36,427 bases of DNA from Micromonospora sp. MP36 (GTDB lineage: Bacteria > Actinomycetota > Actinomycetes > Mycobacteriales > Micromonosporaceae), in contig NZ_VSFA01000073.1 in assembly GCF_008119785.1 (NCBI RefSeq), forward strand, positions 1 through 36,427. The letters are read 5' to 3'. The position numbers and the translations under genes were made by a program. Positions 16,668 to 25,264 of the stretch are shown here, in pieces; the stretch's first letter is position 1, and every line of letters begins with the position of its first letter. The notes beneath the pieces are model-generated. The model did no database searches, was not told the origin of the DNA, and saw only the letters and a list, made by a program, of their open reading frames with translations.

Positions 16668-17687
16668 GTGAGACGGATCGACACGCGGGTTGCCGCTGTC
16701 GTCGGAGTGCTGGCCCTCGTCGCGGCCGGTGCCGCCGGATGCGGGGGCCGGCAGGACGGGGCGGCGAAGGACGACGCCGCCAGCGAGGTCACCTGCAAGG
16801 TCACCAAGGACACCCGGGTCGGCATCGCCACCGGCAACGCCACCGGCGTCTACTACGTCGTCGGCAACGCGCTGGCCGGCCAACTCGCGGCGACGACCGA
16901 CGGCAAGCTCACCGGCACGGCCGCCGAGACGGGCGCCTCGGTGCAGAACATCGAACAGCTCGTGGCCGGCCAGTACGACGTCGCCTTCTCGCTCTTCGAC
17001 ACCGCGGTCAACGCGGTGCAGGGCAAGGGCAGCTTCAGCGCCCCGCAGCCGGTGAAGGCGCTGGCCCGGATCTACGACAACTACACGCAGGTGGTCGTGC
17101 GGGCCGACGCGGGGATCACCTCGGTCGCCGACATGAAGGGCAAGAAGATCTCCACCGGCTCGCCCAAGTCCGGCACCGAGGTCATCGCCAACCGGCTGCT
17201 CACCGCCGCCGGCCTCGATCCGGCCAAGGACATCCAGGCGCAGCGCCTCGACCTGACCAAGACCGTCGACGGCATGAAGGACGGCAGCATCGACGGCTTC
17301 TTCTGGTCCGGGGGCCTGCCCACCGGCGGCCTCACCGACCTCTTCACCACCGCCGGCGACAAGGTCAAGTTCCTTGACCTCAGCCCGCTGCTGCCCAAGA
17401 TGGCCGAGCTGAACCCGGCGTACCAGGCCGGGACCATCGGCAAGGACGTCTACAAGACCGCGGCGGACACCCCGACCATCCTGGTGCCGAACGTGCTGCT
17501 GGTCCGCGACAACCTGGACGCCAACGTGGCCTGCGCGATCACCAGGACGGTCTTCGAGAAGAAGGACGCCCTGGCCCAGGCCAACCCGGCCGCCAAGGCC
17601 ATCGACCTGCAGAACGCCCGCAAGACCGACCCGGTATCGCTGCACCGGGGTGCGGACAAGGCGCTCAAGGACCTCGGCGCGAGCTGA
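16668..17687 (+). CDS. TAXI-family TRAP solute-binding lipoprotein (first copy)
   Basis: The 339-residue protein has a lipoprotein-type signal (hydrophobic core then AAGC at residue about 25) and TAXI-family motifs: IATGNATGVYY, ETGASVQNIEQL, DVAFSLFDTA and ISTGSPKSGTE. It captures the solute and hands it to the TRAP membrane protein. Known TAXI proteins bind glutamate, glutamine or 2-oxoacids; the ligand here is not decided by the sequence. The GTG at 16668 lies in GGAGGAGTAGAGAGTG, so its ribosome-binding site overlaps the end of the permease gene. A strong hairpin follows the stop. Confidence 0.93.
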   Translation: MRRIDTRVAAVVGVLALVAAGAAGCGGRQDGAAKDDAASEVTCKVTKDTRVGIATGNATGVYYVVGNALAGQLAATTDGKLTGTAAETGASVQNIEQLVAGQYDVAFSLFDTAVNAVQGKGSFSAPQPVKALARIYDNYTQVVVRADAGITSVADMKGKKISTGSPKSGTEVIANRLLTAAGLDPAKDIQAQRLDLTKTVDGMKDGSIDGFFWSGGLPTGGLTDLFTTAGDKVKFLDLSPLLPKMAELNPAYQAGTIGKDVYKTAADTPTILVPNVLLVRDNLDANVACAITRTVFEKKDALAQANPAAKAIDLQNARKTDPVSLHRGADKALKDLGAS

Positions 17688-17696
17688 TCCGACGAC

Positions 17697-17727
17697 GCCG
17701 GGCCCGGACGACCCGTCCGGGCCCGGC
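17697..17727 (+). terminator. Strong 13-bp hairpin between binding protein and kinase genes
   Basis: Arms 17697-17709 and 17715-17727 pair perfectly around a 5-base loop, ten bases after the TAXI stop. No T-tract follows, so it may be a partial terminator or a 3'-end stabiliser that makes transporter expression exceed that of the downstream sensor genes. Confidence 0.55.
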
Positions 17728-17751
17728 ACCCTACCCCGACCGGGAGATCCC

Positions 17752-20169
17752 GTGCCGCTCCCCCTCCCCGGCCGCGTACGCCGGCACCACCGCCCGCCGG
17801 GCCACACCCACCGGCTCTGGTCGGTCCGCACCCAACTGCTCGCGCCGATCCTGGTGGCGACGGCCGGCCTGGTGGTGCTCGGCGCCGCCCAGACCGACGC
17901 CGCACTGGCCGCCTCCGCCGACGCCGACCGGGCCCGCGTCCTCGCCGGCACGGCCACCGCGACCGTACGGCTGGTGCACGAGCTGGAACGCGAGCTGGGC
18001 GAGACGGCGGCGCTGCGCCAGCGCGGCGGCACGGCCGGCCGGCCGCTGGTCGACGCCCAACGGCGGCGGGTGGACGCCGCGATCGACCGCTACCGGTCGG
18101 CCAGCGGCGACGCGCGGCGCGCCGCCCCGGACCTGGCCCCGGTGCTCAACGACGCGGACGGCCAACTCGGCCAGCTCGACCCCACCCGCAAGCTCGCGCT
18201 GGCCGGCGACAGCGGTGACCCGGCGTACGTGATGCTGGTCGACTCGCTGCTCGCCGTCGCCGACGCCCTGCCGGCCCAGCTGCGCGACGCCCACCTGGCC
18301 AACGGCGCCCGCGAGGTGGCGGCCATGGCCACCCAGGAGCACCTGGCATCCCTGGAGCGCGACCTGCTGCGCGGCGTCTTCGTCCGGGGTGCCCTGGCCC
18401 AGGGTGAGCTGGTCCGGCTCGGCCGGCTGCGCGGCGCCCGGGAGCAGCGTCAGGCCGAGTTCCTCCGGATCGCCATCGGCCCGGCGAAGACCGCCTGGTA
18501 CCGGGTGATCGCCGGCGGCGACGTCGAGACGGCCCGCCGGATGCGCGACGACGTGCTGGACACCGACGGCGGGCCCGAGGCGCTGAAGACCGACGGCGAC
18601 GCCTGGTACGTAGCGCAGAGCGGCACGATCCGCCGGTACAACCTGCTGGGCCGGGAACTCTCCGAGGACCTCGACCGGGACGCCGCAGCGCTGGCCCGGG
18701 CCGCCCGGCAGCGCGCCCTGCTCACCGCCGGGGGGACCACCACGGTCGCGCTCGCCTCGCTGGCCACCGCGGTGCTGCTGGCGGTACGCACCAGCCGCCG
18801 GCTACGCCGGCTGCGGGTCGCCGCGCTCACCATGGCGAACCGGGAGCTGCCGGAACGAATCACCGCGATCGCCGCCGGCGAGGGCAGCCCGGGCGACGGC
18901 ACGGCGACCCGGCTGACCGCCGGCATCCGCCGCGGCCGGGACGAGGTGGCCCAGGTGGCCGAGGCGTTCGACACGGTGAACAAGGCCGCGCTGCGGCTCG
19001 CCGGCGAGCAGGCCGAGCTGCGGCTGGACGTGACCCGGATGGCCGAGGCGCTGGCCCGCCGCATCCGTACCCTGATCACCCGCCAGCTGCGACTGCTCGA
19101 CGACTTCGAACGCGAGGAGACCGACCCGGACGCGCTGGACCGGTTCTTCGCGCTGGACCACCTCGCCGCCCGCCTGCGCCGCAACGGGGAGAACCTGCTG
19201 GTCCTCGCCGGGGGCGAGCCGGGCCGCGGACACGAGGGGGCGCTGCTCCTCGACGATGCGGTCCGCGCGGCGGCCTCCGAGATCGAGGACTACCCCCGGG
19301 TCGAGGTCGACGTGCCGACCGCGGCGGTGCACGGCGCGGCGGTCGGCAACCTGGTGCACCTGCTGGCCGAGCTGCTGGAGAACGCCACCGTCTACTCCCC
19401 GCCGGAGGCGCCGGTGCTGGTGGACGGGCGGCGCACGGTCGACGGGGTCACGCTGCGGGTGCACGACCAGGGCATCGGCATCAGCGAGAGCCGGCTGGCC
19501 GAGATCAACGAACGGCTCGCCGCGCCGGCCGCGCTCTCCAGCGCCGCGGCCGGCAGCATGGGCCTGCACGTGGTGGCCCACCTGGCCGCCCGGCACGGCA
19601 TCCGGGTGCAGCTGCACCACACCGACACCGGCACGATCGCCCAGGTGGAGGTGCCCGAGTCCGCGCTGACGCGGGTCGAGTCGGCCACCCGGCGACCCGA
19701 TCGCCGGCCGACCGCCAGCGGCGGCGCGCCCTGGTTCCGGCCCGGGCCGGCGGTTACCTTGCCGCTGGCCGACGCCCGCGACCTGGCCACCAGCCCGCTC
19801 CACCCGACCGCCCGGCACGACGCCCCCACCGTCGCCGTGCCGGTGATCGCCACCCGCCCGCCGGCCGCCGGCAGCGCGCGCGGCGTCGCCGCCGTGCCCC
19901 CGCCCGGCACCGCCCTCCCGGCCCCCGCCGCCGCCCAGGTCCGCCCGGCCGGCGGTCCGCCCACGCCGGCCGCCGGCGGCCCGCTGCCGCGCCGGACCCG
20001 GGGCGGTCAACTGCCCGCGACCATGCCGGCCACCGCCCCGCCGCCCCGACCCGCCGACGACCTGCTCGACCCGGAGGTGGTGCGGGCCCGCCTGTCCGCG
20101 CTCGCCGAGGGCGTGGCCAGCGCGACGCGGCGTACCCCGAACACCACACCCACCGGGAGAAACCCATGA
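17752..20169 (+). CDS. Nitrate/nitrite-sensing-type histidine kinase, conservon CvnA-like
   Basis: The 805-residue protein has a membrane helix at about 28-46, an extracytoplasmic helical sensor region (about 47-320, NIT type), a second helix at about 324-346 and a HAMP-like linker. It then carries the CvnA-type dimerisation region RRIRTLITRQLRLLDDFERE with H470 in FALDHLAARLRRNGENLLVL, and a HATPase_c domain: N box LLAELLENATVYSPP (near 533), G1 HDQGIGIS (D572), G2 GSMGLHVVAHLAA (601). The last 150 residues are proline- and alanine-rich, probably disordered. The GTG at 17752 has GGGAG upstream; an earlier start would lie inside the TAXI gene. Its stop overlaps the roadblock start by 4 bases. 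No response regulator adjoins. Confidence 0.88.
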   Translation: MPLPLPGRVRRHHRPPGHTHRLWSVRTQLLAPILVATAGLVVLGAAQTDAALAASADADRARVLAGTATATVRLVHELERELGETAALRQRGGTAGRPLVDAQRRRVDAAIDRYRSASGDARRAAPDLAPVLNDADGQLGQLDPTRKLALAGDSGDPAYVMLVDSLLAVADALPAQLRDAHLANGAREVAAMATQEHLASLERDLLRGVFVRGALAQGELVRLGRLRGAREQRQAEFLRIAIGPAKTAWYRVIAGGDVETARRMRDDVLDTDGGPEALKTDGDAWYVAQSGTIRRYNLLGRELSEDLDRDAAALARAARQRALLTAGGTTTVALASLATAVLLAVRTSRRLRRLRVAALTMANRELPERITAIAAGEGSPGDGTATRLTAGIRRGRDEVAQVAEAFDTVNKAALRLAGEQAELRLDVTRMAEALARRIRTLITRQLRLLDDFEREETDPDALDRFFALDHLAARLRRNGENLLVLAGGEPGRGHEGALLLDDAVRAAASEIEDYPRVEVDVPTAAVHGAAVGNLVHLLAELLENATVYSPPEAPVLVDGRRTVDGVTLRVHDQGIGISESRLAEINERLAAPAALSSAAAGSMGLHVVAHLAARHGIRVQLHHTDTGTIAQVEVPESALTRVESATRRPDRRPTASGGAPWFRPGPAVTLPLADARDLATSPLHPTARHDAPTVAVPVIATRPPAAGSARGVAAVPPPGTALPAPAAAQVRPAGGPPTPAAGGPLPRRTRGGQLPATMPATAPPPRPADDLLDPEVVRARLSALAEGVASATRRTPNTTPTGRNP

Positions 20170-20558
20170 CCTCATCCGTGACCGCCGGACTCGACTGGTT
20201 GCTGGCGAACTTCGCCGAGCGGGTGCCGGACGTGTCGCACGCCCTCGCGGTGTCCCAGGACGGGCTGCGGCTGGCCGCCTCCCCCGACCTGTCCATCGAG
20301 CAGGTGGACCAGCTCTCCGCGGTGATCAGCGGGCTGGCCAGCCTGGGCCTGGGCGCCGCCCGGCTGATGTCCGCCGGCCGGGTACGCCAGCAGATCCTCG
20401 ACATGGACGGCGGGGTGATGCTGGTAATGGCGATCGGCGAGCGGGCCCTGCTCGGGGTGCTCGCCGCGCCCGGCTGCGACCTGGGCCAGATCGGCTTCGA
20501 GACGGCGACCCTGGCCCAGCGGGTGGCGGAGGCGCTGGAACCGGCGGTCCGCCCGTGA
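20166..20558 (+). CDS. Roadblock/LC7-domain protein, CvnB-like
   Basis: The 130-residue protein is a single roadblock/LC7 domain (LDWLLANFAERVPDVSHALAVSQDGL, QLSAVISGLASLGLGAARLM, GGVMLVMAIGERALLGVL). In Streptomyces conservons this protein (CvnB) follows the kinase and is thought to act with a Ras-like GTPase (CvnD) and a DUF742 protein (CvnC). Here the next gene is a TAXI binding protein and no GTPase or DUF742 gene is visible, so its partner is unclear; it may regulate the kinase itself or a GTPase encoded elsewhere. It overlaps both neighbours by 4 bases (ATGA and GTGA). Confidence 0.93.
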   Translation: MTSSVTAGLDWLLANFAERVPDVSHALAVSQDGLRLAASPDLSIEQVDQLSAVISGLASLGLGAARLMSAGRVRQQILDMDGGVMLVMAIGERALLGVLAAPGCDLGQIGFETATLAQRVAEALEPAVRP

Positions 20559-21523
20559 CCGGCCGCCCGCTGCGGCTGGCGGCCGTGCTGCTGCTGGCCG
20601 CCCTGGTGGCCGGCTGCGGTGCGGCCAACCCCGGCCCGCGGGCGTGGCACGGCGGGCGGATCTTCCTCGCCACCGGCAACACCACCGGCGTCTACTACCA
20701 GCTCGGCGGCGGCTACGCGGACCTGATCAGCCGGCACCTGCCCGGCTACGAGGCGCGGGCCGAGCCGACCGGCGCCTCGGTGGAGAACATCAACCGGCTG
20801 GCCAGCGGCGACATGGAGATCGCCTTCAGCCTGGCGGACACGGCGGCGGACGCGGTCAACGGGCGGGGCGCGTTCGACGGCCAACCACAGCCGGTACGCG
20901 CGCTGGCCCAGGTCTACCGCAACTACACCCACGTGATCGTCCGGACCGGCGGGAAGATCGACAGCTTCGCCGAACTGCGCGGCAAGCGGATCTCCACCGG
21001 CTCGCCGAAGTCCGGCACCGACATCATCGCGGGACGGCTGCTGACCGCGGCCGGGATCGACCCGGACCGGGACATCCAGCGCCTCAACCTGTCGCTGCCG
21101 GAGACGGTGAAGCGGATGCGGGCGGGCACCCTGGACGCGATGTTCTTCTCCGGCGGCCTGCCCACCCCGGGCATCAAGGACCTGCTCGCCAGCGCGCCCG
21201 GGACGTTCCAGCTGCTCCCCCTCACCGACCTGGTCGAGCCGCTCGCCGCCCGGTACGGCTCGGTCTACACCACGGCCACCCTGCCCAAGGAGGTCTACGG
21301 CACCCCGGCGGCCACGCCGACCATCACCGTGGCGAACGTGATCCTGGTCGCCGCGGACATGCCGGACCAGCTCGCGTACGACCTAACCCGGGTGCTCTTC
21401 GCGTACCAGGGTGAGCTGATCAAGGTGCACCCGGAGGCGGGCAACTTCACCCGGGAGAGCGCGGCGGGCACCGATCCGATCCCGCTGCACCCGGGCGCCG
21501 CCCGCTACTACCGCAGCGGCTGA
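20555..21523 (+). CDS. TAXI-family solute-binding lipoprotein (second copy), coupled to the kinase
   Basis: The 322-residue protein has a lipoprotein signal ending in LVAGC (about residue 24) and the same TAXI motifs as the first copy: ATGNTTGVYY, PTGASVENINRL, EIAFSLADTA, ISTGSPKSGTD and FFSGGLPTPGIKDLL. By eye the two copies are clearly paralogous along their whole length, but this one lacks the lysine-rich spacer after the lipid anchor. Its GTG overlaps the roadblock stop (GTGA, 20555-20558). Being cotranslated with a kinase rather than a permease, it may present ligand to the kinase sensor domain, serve the same TRAP channel with another specificity, or both. It converges on the next gene with a 3-base gap. 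Confidence 0.92.
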   Translation: MTGRPLRLAAVLLLAALVAGCGAANPGPRAWHGGRIFLATGNTTGVYYQLGGGYADLISRHLPGYEARAEPTGASVENINRLASGDMEIAFSLADTAADAVNGRGAFDGQPQPVRALAQVYRNYTHVIVRTGGKIDSFAELRGKRISTGSPKSGTDIIAGRLLTAAGIDPDRDIQRLNLSLPETVKRMRAGTLDAMFFSGGLPTPGIKDLLASAPGTFQLLPLTDLVEPLAARYGSVYTTATLPKEVYGTPAATPTITVANVILVAADMPDQLAYDLTRVLFAYQGELIKVHPEAGNFTRESAAGTDPIPLHPGAARYYRSG

Positions 21524-21526
21524 CGT

Positions 21527-22063
21527 TCAGAGGTTCGCCGGGGCGGTGGCCGACCGGGCGGCGGCGACCAGCCGGTCGGTCTCGGCGAGCACCGCCTCGT
21601 CGTCGGCGGGCGTGCCAGGGTCGTAGCGGACCGTCCAGGTCAGCCCGTCCACCCCGGACACCCGGCGGGCGGCGATCCGGCCGGCGCCGCCGGGCACCGG
21701 GTGGTGGCTGGTGTACGCCACCGACCGGGTGACCCGGGCCCGCACCTGGTGCGGCAGGTCGCCCGGGTCGAGCAGCAGGTAGGTCTCGGCCGGGCAGTCC
21801 GCCACCACCAGGTAGCCGTCCCGCTCGGCGACCCGCTCGGCCGGGGTGACGGTGAGCTCGCGCCCCGACCAGACCGCCTTGAGGATGTCGTGCCACCCGA
21901 TCCGGTGCCCCCGGCCGGGCAGCCAGAGCCCGAGGTTGCTGGCGACCACCACGCCGTCGCCCTCGCCGTTGCCGACGGCGGCCCAGGCGAGCACCCGCTC
22001 CTCGGCGGCCAGTGGCGGGCGGGCGGCGGGCGGCAGCTTGGGCTTGCGGTTGAACAGTCCCAT
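21527..22063 (-). CDS. Conserved hypothetical protein coupled to dnaG
   Basis: The 178-residue protein starts MGLFNRKPKLPPAARPPL and contains ERVLAWA, VVVASNLGLWLPG, IGWHDILKAVW and a later DGLTWTVRYDPG, suggesting a small beta-rich fold like those that read out a threshold or bind membranes; no catalytic motif is visible. I recognise it only as a protein found after primase in related actinomycetes. The ATG at 22063 shares one base with the primase stop (TGATG), with GGAGGA upstream inside dnaG, so the two are translated together. The longer open frame to 22864 is a shadow of dnaG. Confidence 0.75.
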   Translation of the reverse strand: MGLFNRKPKLPPAARPPLAAEERVLAWAAVGNGEGDGVVVASNLGLWLPGRGHRIGWHDILKAVWSGRELTVTPAERVAERDGYLVVADCPAETYLLLDPGDLPHQVRARVTRSVAYTSHHPVPGGAGRIAARRVSGVDGLTWTVRYDPGTPADDEAVLAETDRLVAAARSATAPANL

Positions 22064-23934
22064 CACAGTCCTCCGGCGGCCTGCTCGCGCAGCGCCCGCG
22101 CGTGCTGCTCCAGCGAGAGCAGTTCCCCGAAGAGCGCGAAGTACTCGTCCTTGTTGCTCACCGGGTTGATCCGCTGGATCTTCGACTTGAGGTCCTTGAT
22201 CCGGCCGGTCACCGAGCCCCACTGGAGCCGGGCCATGGTGACCGAGACGTACCGGGGGTCGGGCTCGCCGTCGATGCGCAGCGGCTCGACGGCCAGCTCG
22301 CCGACGAGCGCTTGGCCCGCCAGGTCGTCGCAGGCGTCCCGGACCTGCTCGATCCAGACCGCGCCGCTGGTGGCCGCCGCCGCCCCGCCGGCCGCCGCGA
22401 TCGCCGCCCGCACGGCGACGTGCACCGGGTGCCGGTATTCGCCGGCCTCCACCGCGTCGAACATCGGGCCGGCCAGCACCGGCTCTTGGAGGGCGAGCTT
22501 CAGCGCCTCCCGCTCGACCATCGACTGCGGGCTGTCCACGGTCGGCGCGGCCGGTCCGGAGCGGGCCGGGGCGGCGGCCTCGCCGGCCGGCTGCCCGGAC
22601 GCGGCGGCCAGCACCGCGCGCTGCACCGGCTCGATCTCCATGCCGAGGTCGCCGGCGAGCTTGCGGACGTACTCGGGGCGCTTCTCCCGGTCCTTGATCT
22701 TGGCGACCAGCGGGGCGGCCCGGCGCATCGCCTCCACCCGGCCGTCGACGGTGTCCAGGTCGTAGCGGTTGATCACGTGGCGGAGCGCGAAGTCGACCAG
22801 CGGCTCGCGGCGGGCGACCAGGTCGCGGACGGCCAGGTCGCCCTTGGCCAGGCGCAGCTCGCACGGGTCCATGTTGTCCGGGCTGACCGCGATGAAGGTA
22901 CGCCCGACGAAGCGCTGGTCGTCCTCGAAGGCGCGCAGCGCGGCCTTCTGCCCAGCGGCGTCCCCGTCGAAGGTGAAGATGATCTCGCCGGCTCGCTCGT
23001 CACTGTCGAAGAGCACCCGCCGGAGGACGGAGATGTGGTCCGACCCGAACGACGTGCCGCACGTGGCCACCGCGGTCGGGACGTCCGCCAGGTGGCAGGC
23101 CATCACGTCGGTATAGCCCTCGACCACGACCACCTTGCCCTGCTTGGCGATCTCCCGCTTGGCCTGGTCGATGCCGTAGAGGACGTGGGACTTCTTGTAG
23201 ATCGGCGTCTCGGGGGTGTTCAGGTATTTCGGGCCGTCGTCGTCTTCGAACAGCTTGCGGGCGCCGAAGCCGATCACGTCGCCGGTGAGGTCGCGGATCG
23301 GCCAGAGCAGCCGCCGGCGGAACCGGTCGATCAGGCTGCCCGAGCGGGACGGGCGGGACAGCCCGGCGGTGACCAGCTCGTCGTGGGTGAAGCCCTGCTG
23401 CCGCAGGTGCTTGGTGAGCAGGTCCCAGGCGTCGGGGGCGAAGCCGCAGCCGTAGCGCTCGGCGGCGGCCCGGTCGAAGCCGCGCCTTGCCAGGAACTCC
23501 CGGGCCGGGCGGGCCCCGGCGGTGCTGAGCTGGGCGCCGTAGAACTCGACGGCGACGGCGTGCGCGGCGACCAGCCGCTGCCGCTGCCCCTGCTGCGGCC
23601 GGTCGCGTCGCGGGGCCGACCGGTCGTCCTCGACGTAGCGGAGCTGGATGCCGGCGCGGGCGGCCAGCCGCTCGACGGACTCCACGAAGCTCAGGTGCTC
23701 GGCGTCCATCAGAAACTTGATGGCGTCGCCGCCGGCCCCGCAGCCGAAGCAGTACCAGACGTTGCGGGCGGGCGAGACGTTGAACGAGGGGCTCTTCTCG
23801 TCGTGGAACGGGCACAGCCCCTTGAGGTTGCCGCCGCCAGCCGACTTGAGGGTCACCGTGTCGGAGATGACCTCGGCGATCGAGGTGCGCTCGCGGACCA
23901 GCGCGATGTCCTCGTCCCGGATCCGCCCCGCCAT
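22063..23934 (-). CDS. dnaG: DNA primase DnaG
   Basis: The 623-residue product has the three primase parts: an N-terminal CHC2 zinc finger (C41, H44, C62, C65), the TOPRIM catalytic core (VVVVEGYTDVMA and TFDGDAAGQKA) and a C-terminal helicase-binding region after an Ala/Pro linker. It makes RNA primers for replication. The ATG at 23934 gives the standard MAGRIRDEDIALVRERTSIAEVI start; an ATG eight codons upstream (23958) is possible. The longer frame to 24234 would run under the divergent LtrA gene and is not used. Confidence 0.96.
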   Translation of the reverse strand: MAGRIRDEDIALVRERTSIAEVISDTVTLKSAGGGNLKGLCPFHDEKSPSFNVSPARNVWYCFGCGAGGDAIKFLMDAEHLSFVESVERLAARAGIQLRYVEDDRSAPRRDRPQQGQRQRLVAAHAVAVEFYGAQLSTAGARPAREFLARRGFDRAAAERYGCGFAPDAWDLLTKHLRQQGFTHDELVTAGLSRPSRSGSLIDRFRRRLLWPIRDLTGDVIGFGARKLFEDDDGPKYLNTPETPIYKKSHVLYGIDQAKREIAKQGKVVVVEGYTDVMACHLADVPTAVATCGTSFGSDHISVLRRVLFDSDERAGEIIFTFDGDAAGQKAALRAFEDDQRFVGRTFIAVSPDNMDPCELRLAKGDLAVRDLVARREPLVDFALRHVINRYDLDTVDGRVEAMRRAAPLVAKIKDREKRPEYVRKLAGDLGMEIEPVQRAVLAAASGQPAGEAAAPARSGPAAPTVDSPQSMVEREALKLALQEPVLAGPMFDAVEAGEYRHPVHVAVRAAIAAAGGAAAATSGAVWIEQVRDACDDLAGQALVGELAVEPLRIDGEPDPRYVSVTMARLQWGSVTGRIKDLKSKIQRINPVSNKDEYFALFGELLSLEQHARALREQAAGGL

Positions 23935-24067
23935 CTCCGCCACCCCCTCGGCGTACATCCTGCCCTGCCGGACCGACGATCCGACGGTCGGGGGACACCC
24001 GGTGTGGCGAATGCCGCCCGGGCTCGCGCGTTCCACCCCGGGGGTCACGCCGGGTCCGCGATCATCG

Positions 24068-25255
24068 GTGACTGTGCGAGGGGCGGGCGGTGGGGCGGCC
24101 TCCTGGGCGAGCCGGCTGACCGCCCGGCTCGCCCTCCCAGGGCGTCGGGCGGACGACGCCGGGCAACGGCACGCGAGTTGGCTCGAGCTCTTCTTCGACG
24201 TGATGTTCGTCTTCGCGCTCGGCGCCGTGGTCAACCGGCTCGGCCACGAGCCCCGAACCTCGGCGGTGCTCGCCGCGTGCGGCCTCTTCGTGGTGCTGCA
24301 GTGGGCCTGGGTGGGCCAGGTCTTCTACGACACCCGGTACGACCCGGACGACATCCCGCACCGACTGCTGGTCCTGGTGGCGCTGGTCGGCGTCGGGGCA
24401 CTCACCCTCGGCGTGGCCGAGGCCCCCAACGGCGTGCTGCTGCCGGCCGGCTTCCTCGTGGTCCGCGGCGTCCTGCTGCTGCTCTACCTGCGGGCCCGAT
24501 CGACCGGGGAGCCGGCCCGCCTGGTGACCAACGTCTACCTGGTCGGTTTCGGCACGGGCTGGGCGATCTGGCTCGCCTCGCTGGCCGTGCCGGCGTCCAC
24601 CCGGCCGGCCATGTGGACCGCGGCGATGGCCGTCGAGCTGGCCACGCCCTGGCTGGGATTGCGCCGGCTGAGCCGGTTCCCGGTGGACGTGGTGCACCTG
24701 CCCGAGCGGATCGGCCAGTTCGCGATCATCGTCCTGGGCAGCGCGCTGGCCGACCTGCTGGCCGCGGTCCCGGCCCGATCCGGGCCGCGCATCATCGGCG
24801 CGGCGGCGATCGCGTTCACCATCCCGGCCGCGGTCTGGTGGGTCTACACCACCTTTGTCAACGCCGGCCTGGCGATGGCCCGGCTGCGCGGCGGGGTGGG
24901 CTACACCCACCTACACATCCCGCTGGGCGCGGGGCTGCTGCTGCTCGGCTGGTCGCTCGGGGAGGTGGTCCGGCAGGTCGAGGCGGACGCGCCGACCACT
25001 CGACCCATGGTCCGGCTGATCCTGGCGGCCTCCCTGGTGACCTGGATGCTCTGCGGGCTCGGCCTGAACTGGCTGTCGGTGGAGCGGCCGGGCGTCCGCC
25101 GGCTCGCCATCACCGGCTACGGGATCGCCTCGGTCGCCGTGATCAGCGCCGTCGTGGCCCGACCGCTCCCCCTGCTCGTGTTGCTCGCCGCCGCGGTCGC
25201 CGGATACGCGGTGCTGGCCAGCCGGCATCTGACCGGCCAGGCGCGCCGGCGTTGA
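24068..25255 (+). CDS. Low-temperature-requirement A (LtrA)-family membrane protein
   Basis: The product of about 395 residues has roughly ten membrane segments and the LtrA family signature near the N-terminus (ASWLELFFDVMFVFALGAV), followed by FVVLQWAWVGQVFYDTRYD and the HLPERIGQFAIIVLGSAL motif. LtrA was named in Listeria for growth in the cold, but its molecular function is not established. The start is uncertain: GTG at 24068 or 24074 gives the expected length, while ATG at 24011 would add 19 poorly conserved residues; none has a good ribosome-binding site. It is divergent from dnaG and converges on the XRE gene with 9 bases between stops. Confidence 0.87.
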   Translation: MTVRGAGGGAASWASRLTARLALPGRRADDAGQRHASWLELFFDVMFVFALGAVVNRLGHEPRTSAVLAACGLFVVLQWAWVGQVFYDTRYDPDDIPHRLLVLVALVGVGALTLGVAEAPNGVLLPAGFLVVRGVLLLLYLRARSTGEPARLVTNVYLVGFGTGWAIWLASLAVPASTRPAMWTAAMAVELATPWLGLRRLSRFPVDVVHLPERIGQFAIIVLGSALADLLAAVPARSGPRIIGAAAIAFTIPAAVWWVYTTFVNAGLAMARLRGGVGYTHLHIPLGAGLLLLGWSLGEVVRQVEADAPTTRPMVRLILAASLVTWMLCGLGLNWLSVERPGVRRLAITGYGIASVAVISAVVARPLPLLVLLAAAVAGYAVLASRHLTGQARRR

Positions 25256-25264
25256 CGCGCCGCC

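Noticed and set aside
14376..18032. 1218-codon open frame on the minus strand opposite the TRAP and TAXI genes
   Set aside because: Its translation is Arg/Gly/Asp-rich low-complexity sequence and it lies fully opposite well-supported genes. Long antisense frames are expected at this GC content.
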